A DNA stretch of 7,815 bases, from contig JACNKY010000148.1 in the NCBI GenBank assembly GCA_014381795.1, forward strand, positions 1 to 7,815, given 5' to 3'. The notes under the pieces were generated by a model. It was not told the DNA's origin. It searched no databases and saw nothing but the letters and a program-made list of their open reading frames with translations. The DNA is from Pseudomonadota bacterium (GTDB taxonomy: Bacteria; SAR324; NAC60-12). Made by a program: the position numbers and the translations under genes. This document shows, piece after piece, positions 1 to 5,843 of this stretch (position 1 is the first letter of the stretch; every line of letters begins with the position of its first letter).

Positions 1-1170
1 TATAATTTCAATAGCGGAAATTTTGACAAGCATGAAGAAATTGACGGCATAAAGCTTTACAAAGAACATCTACGTGGTCATGAAAGAAATGAGCAGAATC
101 GTTTCGGCAGAGACACATGTTTCAGTTGTTCAGTAAAATGCAAACGCGTAACACAGATTGACGAAGGTCCTTTTAAAACAGATGCAAAATACGGAGGTCC
201 GGAATATGAAACTCTTGCTACGTTTGGGAGTTACTGTGGAATCAGCGATATGGATGCCATCATTCGTGCTAATGCTTTGTGCAACATGCACGGCATGGAC
301 ACAATTTCCTGCGGAGCAACAATTTCCTGGGCCATGGAATGCTGGGAGGAAGGAAAGTTAACCTTGGAAGATACTGGAGGAATTGAGCTGAAATACGGTA
401 GCGGTGAAGCAATGGTTAAAATGACAGAACTGATAGCCAAACGTGAAGGTTTTGGAAAAATTCTCGCTGAAGGTTCCAAGAAAGCGGCTGAGATTATAGG
501 ACGCGGAACTGAAGACTATTTAATTACTTCAAAAGGTCAGGAAGCGCCTGCTCATATGCCGCAAGTAAAACGAAGTCTGAGTGTCATTTATGCTACTAAT
601 CCTTTTGGTGCTGATCATGAATCAAGTGAGCATGACCCAGCCTATAAGGCTTATCCGGAACGTATGGAACAGATCGGACTGACAAATCCTCAGGAGAAAT
701 TAGCTTTGAATGAAGAAATGATGCTCTTTGCTATGGTTACTCAGCATTTGAGCAGTGCCGTTGACAGTCTCTCAGTCTGCGCATTTATATTTGGAGTTTC
801 TTTTCAACTTTATGATGCCAAACAACTAGCTGAGGTATTGAACGCTGTTACAGGTTGGGATACAGATGTAACAGAAATATTAGCAGTCGGTGAACGCCGC
901 CTCAATATGCTGCGGGCTTTTAACTCACGAGAAGGAATAGGCCGTGAATCAGACACACTGCCTAAAAAGATGTTCAAACGTCCCCTTGAAGGAGGCAGAT
1001 CCGACGGTTATGTCTTGGACGAAAAAGAGTGGGAAGCAGCGTTGGAGGATTATTATCGCTTATGCGACTGGAATGTGGAAACAGGACATCCCTCCTTGAA
1101 AAAGTTGGAATCACTGGGTCTGGGCTGGGTAGTTGCCGAGAATGAGGCTCTTTCAAAAGTTGTTTCCTGA
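1..1170 (+). CDS. aor: Aldehyde:ferredoxin oxidoreductase (AOR family), C-terminal part; 5' end outside window
   Basis: Tungsten-pterin enzyme that oxidises aldehydes to carboxylic acids with ferredoxin as electron acceptor (reversible), in the cytoplasm. The open frame runs from base 1 with no start, giving 389 residues to a TGA stop. Family members are about 600 residues, so roughly the first 200 (the N-terminal pterin-binding domain) are missing. Fragment numbering: C-x2-C-x3-C at C40, C43 and C47, with the expected distant fourth [4Fe-4S] ligand C260 in DSLSVC; the typical GGPEYET segment around E68; the HGMDTIS pterin-binding segment at 97-103; and NSREG at 308-312, matching the family NLREG. 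The end (PSLKKLESLGL) is also typical. The DSLSVC motif differs from the usual DxxGLC by Ser for Gly. An internal ATG at 250 lies after the cluster cysteines and is not the start. The true substrate cannot be told from sequence. Family assignment is firm. Confidence 0.93.
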   Translation, partial: YNFNSGNFDKHEEIDGIKLYKEHLRGHERNEQNRFGRDTCFSCSVKCKRVTQIDEGPFKTDAKYGGPEYETLATFGSYCGISDMDAIIRANALCNMHGMDTISCGATISWAMECWEEGKLTLEDTGGIELKYGSGEAMVKMTELIAKREGFGKILAEGSKKAAEIIGRGTEDYLITSKGQEAPAHMPQVKRSLSVIYATNPFGADHESSEHDPAYKAYPERMEQIGLTNPQEKLALNEEMMLFAMVTQHLSSAVDSLSVCAFIFGVSFQLYDAKQLAEVLNAVTGWDTDVTEILAVGERRLNMLRAFNSREGIGRESDTLPKKMFKRPLEGGRSDGYVLDEKEWEAALEDYYRLCDWNVETGHPSLKKLESLGLGWVVAENEALSKVVS

Positions 1171-1223
1171 AACATTAGCAGCGCTTGTAAATCCTAATTT
1201 CCGTGATAGACTGGTGAGAGTTT

Positions 1224-2294
1224 GTGCCGATTCAAAATAGGAATCCGCTGACAGAATTGAATCTTGAAGAGGATGATTTCTGGAGTCCGGAAGTAGTTAA
1301 AGAAGTTCATACAAGAAGCCCAAAAATGCTTCAGACCTTTGAAAAGGTTAAGTCTGTGGCGCCAACAAAAACTACAGTGCTGCTTTTGGGTGATACTGGT
1401 GTCGGAAAGGGTACAGTTGCAAAACTTATTCACCAGCACAGCAGCCGCAAAGATGAGTCATTTGTACATGTGCATTGCGGAGCGTTGCCTGACACACTAG
1501 CCGAGAGTGAATTATTTGGTTATGAAAAAGGTGCGTTTACCGGTGCGGTTAAACGTAAACTTGGACGTTTTGATACTGCTCAGAAAGGAACTATTTTTCT
1601 AGATGAGATAAATACAATTTCCGGAACGATGCAGATAAAACTGCTCCAAGTACTCCAGGATCGTATTTTTCAACGTGTGGGTGGCGAATACCCGATTGAA
1701 ACAGATGTACGTGTGATTGCAGCATCTAACTCAGATTTGCAGCAACTTTGTGATGAAGGTCTTTTCCGCAAAGATCTTTATTATCGTCTAAGTGTCTTCC
1801 CCCTTGAAATACCTTCCCTTCAGGAACGATCAGAAGACATTCCGGATTGGGTAAATTATCTGATTGAATGGTTTAATAAAATGTATTTCAAAGAAATTCA
1901 GGATGTGGATCCTTTAGTGGTCAAGGCTCTACAGGAATACTCATGGCCGGGAAATATTAGAGAACTGGAAAACGTTATTGAACGTGCCTACATTCTGGAA
2001 ACAACCTCAACTCTCAGGGCTGAAAATTTTCCGCAGGAATTGTTTGGTGATCTAAATAATCCAGCAGAAATTGCGATGGACATAACTCAGCCTCTCGCAG
2101 AAGTTCGCCGTCAAAGTCTGGAGCACATCGAAAGGCAGTATCTCAAAGAATTGATGGCAAAGCATCTTGGGCGTATTAACCAAGCGGCAGAGACCGCAGG
2201 GATAACTACCAGACAGCTACATAAACTTCTCAGTAAATACGGAATTCGCAAAGAAGAGTTCAAACCCTCGCAAGCATCCTCTTCAAAAAAATAA
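1224..2294 (+). CDS. Sigma-54-dependent transcriptional activator without sensor domain (AAA+ plus Fis-type HTH)
   Basis: Enhancer-binding protein that uses ATP hydrolysis to open sigma-54 RNA polymerase promoters. In the 356 residues: Walker A GDTGVGKG at 56-63; the sigma-54 contact loop GAFTGA intact at 103-108; Walker B IFLDE at 124-128; arginine-finger segment FRKDLYYRL (R182, R188); sensor II WPGNIREL at 241-248; and a Fis-like helix-turn-helix at about 315-341. Only about 30 residues precede the AAA+ module, so there is no receiver, PAS or GAF domain, an architecture like PspF. The GTG start is chosen because an in-frame TGA lies just upstream at 1215-1217 and the purine-rich GGTGAGAG at 1213-1220 precedes it, although the spacing is short; ATG 1326 is a less likely alternative because it would trim conserved sequence before Walker A. 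The gene starts 53 nt after the oxidoreductase, so it probably regulates that operon. I found no convincing -24/-12 promoter in the window; its target may lie upstream. Confidence 0.93.
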   Translation: MPIQNRNPLTELNLEEDDFWSPEVVKEVHTRSPKMLQTFEKVKSVAPTKTTVLLLGDTGVGKGTVAKLIHQHSSRKDESFVHVHCGALPDTLAESELFGYEKGAFTGAVKRKLGRFDTAQKGTIFLDEINTISGTMQIKLLQVLQDRIFQRVGGEYPIETDVRVIAASNSDLQQLCDEGLFRKDLYYRLSVFPLEIPSLQERSEDIPDWVNYLIEWFNKMYFKEIQDVDPLVVKALQEYSWPGNIRELENVIERAYILETTSTLRAENFPQELFGDLNNPAEIAMDITQPLAEVRRQSLEHIERQYLKELMAKHLGRINQAAETAGITTRQLHKLLSKYGIRKEEFKPSQASSSKK

Positions 2295-2342
2295 TTACTT
2301 TTCATGAACACAGTTTAATCTTAAACACGCGTTTCCCAAAAC

Positions 2343-2380
2343 CCTGATTCATTCATGTTTGGAATGCTTAAATATTCAGG
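2343..2380. terminator. Weak candidate bidirectional terminator hairpin between convergent genes
   Basis: The 116-nt gap between the convergent activator and ligase genes holds an interrupted hairpin: outer stem CCTGA (2343-2347) with TCAGG (2376-2380), and inner stem CATTC (2350-2354) with GAATG (2362-2366) around a 7-nt loop. On the minus strand it is followed by a short GTTTT. The internal loop is asymmetric and the T tract is poor, so this is a guess supported mainly by position. Nothing else is visible in the gap. Confidence 0.25.
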
Positions 2381-2410
2381 ATTAAAAGCATAAACTTTTG
2401 AAATCACTGA

Positions 2411-3946
2411 CTAGGATTCGCTGAAACGTTCTGTGAGTTTCAGACGCTGAATTTTTCCTGAAGGACCTTTTGGTAGTTCTTTAAGGAAATAGTAGCGTGA
2501 AGGCGCGCGGTAGCCACCCATTGCGGCGGAACATAATTCACGTAATGCGGATTCAAGGACTTCCTCTCCGGGACGTGGAGCAATCGCGGCAGCTACAGTT
2601 TGTCCGTAATGTTCATCTGGAAGCGGAAATGCTGCGGCTTCCAGAACTCCTGCATGCCTGTAAAGCACATCATCAATTTCACGTGGAGCAATATTTTCAC
2701 CGCCTTTGATGATGAGTTCCTTGAGGCGTCCGGTAATAAAAACAAAGCCATCTTCATCCATTTTTCCAAGATCTCCGGTTCGGTACCAACCATCCGGAGT
2801 GAATGCGTCTCGGGTGGCTTCCGGATTTTTGAGATAACCGCGCATCACATTCTGTCCACGAACTTGCACTTCACTTTCTTCTCCGGAAGAAGCTACTTTT
2901 CCCTCTGCATCCGCAACTCTTACTTCGTTACCATATGCAATTCCAGGTGAACCAAGTTTGTGTAATTCCGGAGCAAGCGGATTTGAAAGCATCGGTGCAG
3001 CAGTTTCCGTAATACCCATTGTTTCAACAATGCTCAGCCCAAACCTTGCTTCAAATGCTTGGTGCAGAGCAGGTGGCAGAGCGGCAGAAGCAGAGCGTCC
3101 GAAACGTACTTTTTTCAATTGAGTTATCAGCTGAGTGTCTTCCTCTGCATTCAACAAATAGGAAAGTATTGTTGGCACAGCGCTGAACCATGTGCATTTT
3201 TCTTCAATCATCCAGGACCAAAATTTAGAGACCTGAAAGCGCTCAGGCAAGACAAGTCCGGAACCACTGACCAAAGTTCCCATCACAGAAACTGCTTGAG
3301 CGTTGATGTGACAAAGCGGTAAAACACATAAGCTGTTGTCTTCAGGAGTCAACTCGTGCGCTATCATTGTATTCCAGCCTCCGTGAAGCAGACTCTCATG
3401 TGTGTGAATTACACCTTTCGGTTTTCCTGTAGTCCCGGAAGTGTAAATTAGCAGCGCAGCATCTTCTGCTTTGGGAACAGTCTTAGCAGAAAAATTTCCG
3501 CCTCTAGTTTTGCTTTGCCAATCCAGAATGCTCTCCGCTTGAAGCGGAATCAACAGAGGTTTGTCTGCAAGTTGAGAAAGCGCCTGCTGTGCTAATTCAT
3601 GATGTTGTTGATCAACAAATAGATTTGTAGATTCAGCATGTTCCAGAACATATGCTAGAATATCGGCACCGGCCAGAGGATTTGCCAGCAGAACCTGAAA
3701 ACCACCGTACATTCCGCCCAAAAACAATTCCATTGCAGCTTGTCCGTTACCGAGCAAACCGGTCACTGGAACGTTCGGCGGTAATTCCATGCTTTCTAGA
3801 TAGAGGGACATTGATTGAGCACGTACTCTAAATTCACTCCAGTTATGGCTGATTCCGCTGTCCGGATAGACGACGAAGGTTTGCTCCGGATTTTTTTCTG
3901 CATGCAGATCAATCAGACTTCGAATCGTTTGTCCTGTGAGATCCAT
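2411..3946 (-). CDS. sauT: AMP-forming acyl-CoA ligase, possibly sulfoacetate-CoA ligase (SauT-like)
   Basis: Adenylate-forming enzyme of the ANL superfamily: carboxylate + ATP + CoA to acyl-CoA + AMP + PPi. The length of 511 residues is full for the family. Visible core motifs: ATP-binding loop YTSGTTGKPKG at 168-178; GITETA at 311-316 (the A5 motif, usually YGxTE); YRTGDLG at 389-394 with the ribose-binding Asp392; the hinge and A8 segment GRLKELIIKGGENI from 406; and PSGK with the catalytic Lys498 near the C terminus. It is the second gene of a minus-strand operon, 47 nt after the aldehyde dehydrogenase. The ATG at 3946 is the only reasonable start, with an in-frame TAA at 3968-3970, but no Shine-Dalgarno sequence precedes it, only A/C-rich DNA. 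The ligase fold is certain. The sulfoacetate assignment comes from the pairing with a SauS-like dehydrogenase and a small-anion transporter; another short carboxylate is possible. Confidence 0.9.
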   Translation of the reverse strand: MDLTGQTIRSLIDLHAEKNPEQTFVVYPDSGISHNWSEFRVRAQSMSLYLESMELPPNVPVTGLLGNGQAAMELFLGGMYGGFQVLLANPLAGADILAYVLEHAESTNLFVDQQHHELAQQALSQLADKPLLIPLQAESILDWQSKTRGGNFSAKTVPKAEDAALLIYTSGTTGKPKGVIHTHESLLHGGWNTMIAHELTPEDNSLCVLPLCHINAQAVSVMGTLVSGSGLVLPERFQVSKFWSWMIEEKCTWFSAVPTILSYLLNAEEDTQLITQLKKVRFGRSASAALPPALHQAFEARFGLSIVETMGITETAAPMLSNPLAPELHKLGSPGIAYGNEVRVADAEGKVASSGEESEVQVRGQNVMRGYLKNPEATRDAFTPDGWYRTGDLGKMDEDGFVFITGRLKELIIKGGENIAPREIDDVLYRHAGVLEAAAFPLPDEHYGQTVAAAIAPRPGEEVLESALRELCSAAMGGYRAPSRYYFLKELPKGPSGKIQRLKLTERFSES

Positions 3947-3993
3947 ATTTTGTGTTGTTATGTGTTTTTAAATTACTGTTATTATGTGCTAAA

Positions 3994-5388
3994 TCAGCGT
4001 CCATACTTTGTCCAATACTCTCCAAATATCTCCTCAAGGCTTGGCTCAAAAGGAGGAATGGGACGTACAATGCGGACAATGTTCAGGTAGTGTCGATAGT
4101 TTAGATTTTCGCTGATACTGTTGCCGCCCCATGTTCCGCAACCCATTGAGAGTGAAAAAGGCAGTCCATTATCAAAACTCCCGCCAGTGGCAAAACAGTG
4201 CGCCTGATTTACGATCACACGGCAAGCGGGTAGTTTCAACCCCATTTTGAGTGGACGTGATTCGTCTTGTGAGTGCAAACCAACTGAATGACCTTTACCC
4301 TGAAATTCGTAAATTGCCTCAATCTGCCTGCAAGCATCTTCAAAATTTTCTGCTCTGTAGACGGTCAAAACCGGACAAAGTTTTTCACCGGAAAATGGGT
4401 GTTCGCGCCCTGTTCCGGTTTCTTCGACCATCAGCATTTTAAGCTTATTGATTTCAGGACGTTCAAGTCCTGTAGCCTTGGCAATATCCGAAGCAGATTT
4501 TGCAATTAAATTTTGATTGAGCCGTCCCTGGATCCATAATGCATTTTGTAAATTTTGCGATTCTTCCGCACTCAGCATTGTACCACCCTCCTTTTCCAGA
4601 GCGACAACTGCTTTTTCATAAACTTCATCCACAATCACAACGCTGTTTTCAGAGGAACAACTGGTTGCGTTGTCAAATGATTTTGAGGCAGTAATTTTTT
4701 TTGCGGCGGAGACTAGGTCAGCGGTTTCATCGATGAGTGTTGAAACATTTCCGGCACCAACACCAATCGCCGGAGTTCCACTACGGTATGAGGCACGGAC
4801 ATTGTTTTGTGAACCGGTGACTACAATGAGATCAACCAGCTGCATTAATTCATGAGTCGCTTCTTTGCTGACTGGAGTTGGTAGTTTCTGGATGAGGTTT
4901 TCCGGATGTCCTGAACGTCGCAGAATATTTTGCAACAAATCTACAACTCGCTGGCAAACCGCTTCACCCTTTGGAGAAGGCGCGAGAATAATGGCGTTAC
5001 GTCCTTTAAGAGCGTTTATAGTTTTGTTGAGTGGAGTGGCGATTGGATTTGTTGAAGGTGTAACTGCACCTACTACTCCGACGGGACGTGCAATTTCCAC
5101 TAAGCCCTGTTCTGGAAGTTCCCGTATTATTCCACAGGAAGTCGCTTTTTTTAAATCACGCAGTAGACCAAGTGTCTTGCGATGATTCTTGATAATTTTG
5201 TCTTCGACATTACCTAAACCTGTCTCAAGAACGGCCTGTTCCGCAAGTGAACGGTTTGTTTCAGGTTCAATAATTGCCCAGGCTAAGCCGATGATTAATT
5301 CGTCTACAACTTCCTGACTGGCCGTTTCAAATTGTGTTTGCGCCGCACGTGCTTGGGCAACGACTGTTTCAACTGTGGTTTGGCGCAT
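3994..5388 (-). CDS. sauS: CoA-acylating aldehyde dehydrogenase, possibly sulfoacetaldehyde dehydrogenase (SauS-like)
   Basis: NAD(P)-linked dehydrogenase interconverting an acyl-CoA and the matching aldehyde plus CoA. The 464 residues have the layout of the short acylating ALDH group (EutE, PduP, SucD, SauS): TPSTNP at 110-115 in the nucleotide-binding domain; GVGAGN at 209-214; the catalytic cysteine C244 in FDNATSCSSENS; and GCGTWGGNSISENL at 416-429 followed by HYLNIVRI, where acetaldehyde dehydrogenases have a similar GGNS-SEN segment. The TSCSSENS active-site context and the partner ligase are what suggest SauS, in which sulfoacetyl-CoA is reduced to sulfoacetaldehyde. It is the promoter-proximal gene of the operon. 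The start is fixed by an in-frame stop at 5398-5400, four codons upstream; the ribosome-binding site is weak (AGAAAG). There is no N-terminal encapsulation peptide of the microcompartment type. The enzyme class is firm; the substrate is inferred and could be another small aldehyde such as succinic semialdehyde. Confidence 0.9.
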   Translation of the reverse strand: MRQTTVETVVAQARAAQTQFETASQEVVDELIIGLAWAIIEPETNRSLAEQAVLETGLGNVEDKIIKNHRKTLGLLRDLKKATSCGIIRELPEQGLVEIARPVGVVGAVTPSTNPIATPLNKTINALKGRNAIILAPSPKGEAVCQRVVDLLQNILRRSGHPENLIQKLPTPVSKEATHELMQLVDLIVVTGSQNNVRASYRSGTPAIGVGAGNVSTLIDETADLVSAAKKITASKSFDNATSCSSENSVVIVDEVYEKAVVALEKEGGTMLSAEESQNLQNALWIQGRLNQNLIAKSASDIAKATGLERPEINKLKMLMVEETGTGREHPFSGEKLCPVLTVYRAENFEDACRQIEAIYEFQGKGHSVGLHSQDESRPLKMGLKLPACRVIVNQAHCFATGGSFDNGLPFSLSMGCGTWGGNSISENLNYRHYLNIVRIVRPIPPFEPSLEEIFGEYWTKYGR

Positions 5389-5471
5389 ATTAGCTTTCTA
5401 GATGCCTTCGAGGATATCCCTTTGCAGTGGAGTCTCCGGAGTATTTTGAGATAGATTGAAGTGACAGGTCG

Positions 5472-5548
5472 CAACTAACAAATAGTATTTCGCAAAAAAT
5501 GAAATTACGCTCTTGCAAATAGTGCTGAAATACTATTTAAATTAGTTG
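5472..5548. repeat. Long inverted repeat containing two copies of an 11-bp palindrome (candidate operators)
   Basis: The left arm is CAACTAA (5472-5478), one C, then AAATAGTATTTC (5480-5491). The right arm is GAAATACTATTT (5527-5538), three A, then TTAGTTG (5542-5548). The 12-bp and 7-bp blocks are exact reverse complements. Each arm also contains its own palindrome AAATA-S-TATTT (5480-5490 and 5528-5538), with centres 48 bp apart. A further AAATAGT half-site is at 5517-5523. The right copy covers the predicted -10 of the minus-strand promoter and the left copy lies in the transcribed leader. Paired operators of a looping repressor fit this well; an RNA hairpin in a transcript crossing the whole region is an alternative. 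Confidence 0.5.
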
Positions 5549-5558
5549 TGTGTGTCAA
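5530..5558 (-). promoter_or_regulatory. Predicted sigma-70-type promoter for the dehydrogenase/ligase operon
   Basis: Read on the minus strand, a perfect -35 TTGACA (5558 to 5553) is followed by a 17-nt spacer and a -10 TAGTAT (5535 to 5530, 4 of 6 matches with the key A2 and T6 kept). Transcription would start near 5523 and leave a leader of about 135 nt before the ATG. The -10 lies inside the palindrome at 5528-5538, so a protein bound there would block the polymerase. Confidence 0.5.
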
Positions 5559-5613
5559 GTACAATTAGCCTTCACTATGTTTATGAGGTGTCGAATAAAT
5601 GACAAAAAACTTT

Positions 5614-5628
5614 AAATAGATCCTATTT
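5614..5628. promoter_or_regulatory. Palindrome AAATAG-N3-CTATTT, possible third operator-like site
   Basis: A perfect 6-bp dyad with a 3-nt centre. Its half-site AAATAG equals the start of the AAATAGTATTT palindrome about 130 bp away, which suggests, but does not prove, the same binding protein. In AT-rich DNA such words arise readily by chance. Confidence 0.25.
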
Positions 5629-5649
5629 TACAGAAGAGAGTTTTTACGG

Positions 5650-5660
5650 GACAGTCTGTC
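5650..5660. promoter_or_regulatory. Palindrome GACAG-T-CTGTC, possible protein-binding site
   Basis: An 11-bp perfect dyad (odd centre), more GC-rich than its surroundings, close to the middle of the divergent region and about 55 bp upstream of the TTGACA at 5713. That position would suit an activator of the transporter operon. No known operator family is recognised. Confidence 0.25.
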
Positions 5661-5712
5661 ATGGTATAAATTTTTGATATTTTGCGTTAATGCATAATCT
5701 GTTTGTTTTTTC

Positions 5713-5741
5713 TTGACATCAATATTGAATCCCTGTAGATA
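5713..5741 (+). promoter_or_regulatory. Possible upstream promoter P1 for the TTT operon
   Basis: A perfect -35 TTGACA (5713-5718) has a 17-nt spacer and a weak -10 TAGATA (5736-5741, 3 of 6). Transcription would begin near 5748, just before the first TCAC-N5-GTGA dyad. It is less convincing than the downstream promoter at 5788-5816. Confidence 0.3.
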
Positions 5742-5755
5742 TGTTACGAAAATTG

Positions 5756-5768
5756 TCACTTTTTGTGA
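5756..5768. promoter_or_regulatory. Operator-like dyad TCAC-N5-GTGA, copy 1
   Basis: TCAC (5756-5759), five T, GTGA (5765-5768). It has the same half-sites and spacing as the copy at 5791-5803, with centres 35 bp apart, so the pair looks like a tandem binding site. It lies upstream of the better transporter promoter. Confidence 0.4.
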
Positions 5769-5787
5769 TGATTTAAATAAGCTGAAA

Positions 5788-5816
5788 TTATCACATGGTG
5801 TGATGATGGATATAAT
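5788..5816 (+). promoter_or_regulatory. Predicted sigma-70-type promoter P2 for tctC
   Basis: -35 TTATCA (5788-5793, 4 of 6), 17-nt spacer, perfect -10 TATAAT (5811-5816). Transcription would start near 5823, leaving a leader of about 20 nt. This is the best promoter candidate for the transporter operon. Confidence 0.55.
5790..5804. promoter_or_regulatory. Operator-like dyad ATCACA-TGG-TGTGAT, copy 2, overlapping the tctC promoter
   Basis: A perfect 6-bp dyad with a 3-nt centre; its core is TCAC-N5-GTGA, as in copy 1. It starts inside the -35 hexamer and fills most of the spacer of the predicted promoter at 5788-5816, a usual place for a repressor. The half-site order is opposite to the CRP consensus TGTGA-N6-TCACA, so it is not a standard CRP site. 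Confidence 0.5.
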
Positions 5817-5843
5817 AAGATAATAATTAGTAGGGGGGCTGAA

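Larger units (their letters stand above)
5389..5843. other. 455-bp divergent intergenic control region
   Basis: This AT-rich non-coding stretch separates the dehydrogenase/ligase operon from the TTT transporter operon. I find no credible gene in it. It holds one predicted promoter for each direction, two copies of an 11-bp palindrome nested in a longer inverted repeat on the dehydrogenase side, two copies of a TCAC-N5-GTGA dyad on the transporter side, and two isolated palindromes between them (5614-5628 and 5650-5660). The stretch 5389-5470, the 5' leader of the dehydrogenase mRNA, shows only short self-complementary words (GGATATCC, CTCCGGAG). No regulator gene lies next to this region, so the protein that reads it is encoded elsewhere, unless the sigma-54 activator at 1224 does so. 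Confidence 0.7.

Noticed and set aside
250..1170. Separate short gene starting at the ATG at 250
   Set aside because: The same frame is open back to base 1 and encodes the conserved cluster cysteines and GGPEYET, so the ATG is internal to the oxidoreductase.
2600..2950. Plus-strand open frame of 116 codons opposite the ligase, and similar ones at 3059-3322, 3815-4090 and 4865-5185
   Set aside because: They lie opposite well-conserved coding sequence, have no recognisable domain, and have the composition expected of antisense shadow frames.
3172..3190. TGGCAC resembling a -24 element
   Set aside because: It is inside the ligase coding sequence and no TTGC follows at the right distance.
5512..5527. 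Sigma-54-like -24/-12 element on the minus strand (AGCAC followed by TTGCA)
   Set aside because: The distance between the two blocks is about two bases too short, and sigma-54 promoters do not tolerate such a change.
5599..5619. Six-codon ORF (ATG to TAG) preceded by GAGGTG at 5585-5590, possibly a leader peptide
   Set aside because: Too short, with no run of regulatory codons, no attenuator hairpin after it, and about 220 bp from tctC; chance is the better explanation.
5790..5804. CRP/FNR binding site
   Set aside because: The half-site order is TCACA then TGTGA with a 3-nt centre, the reverse of CRP, and it does not match FNR TTGAT-N4-ATCAA.
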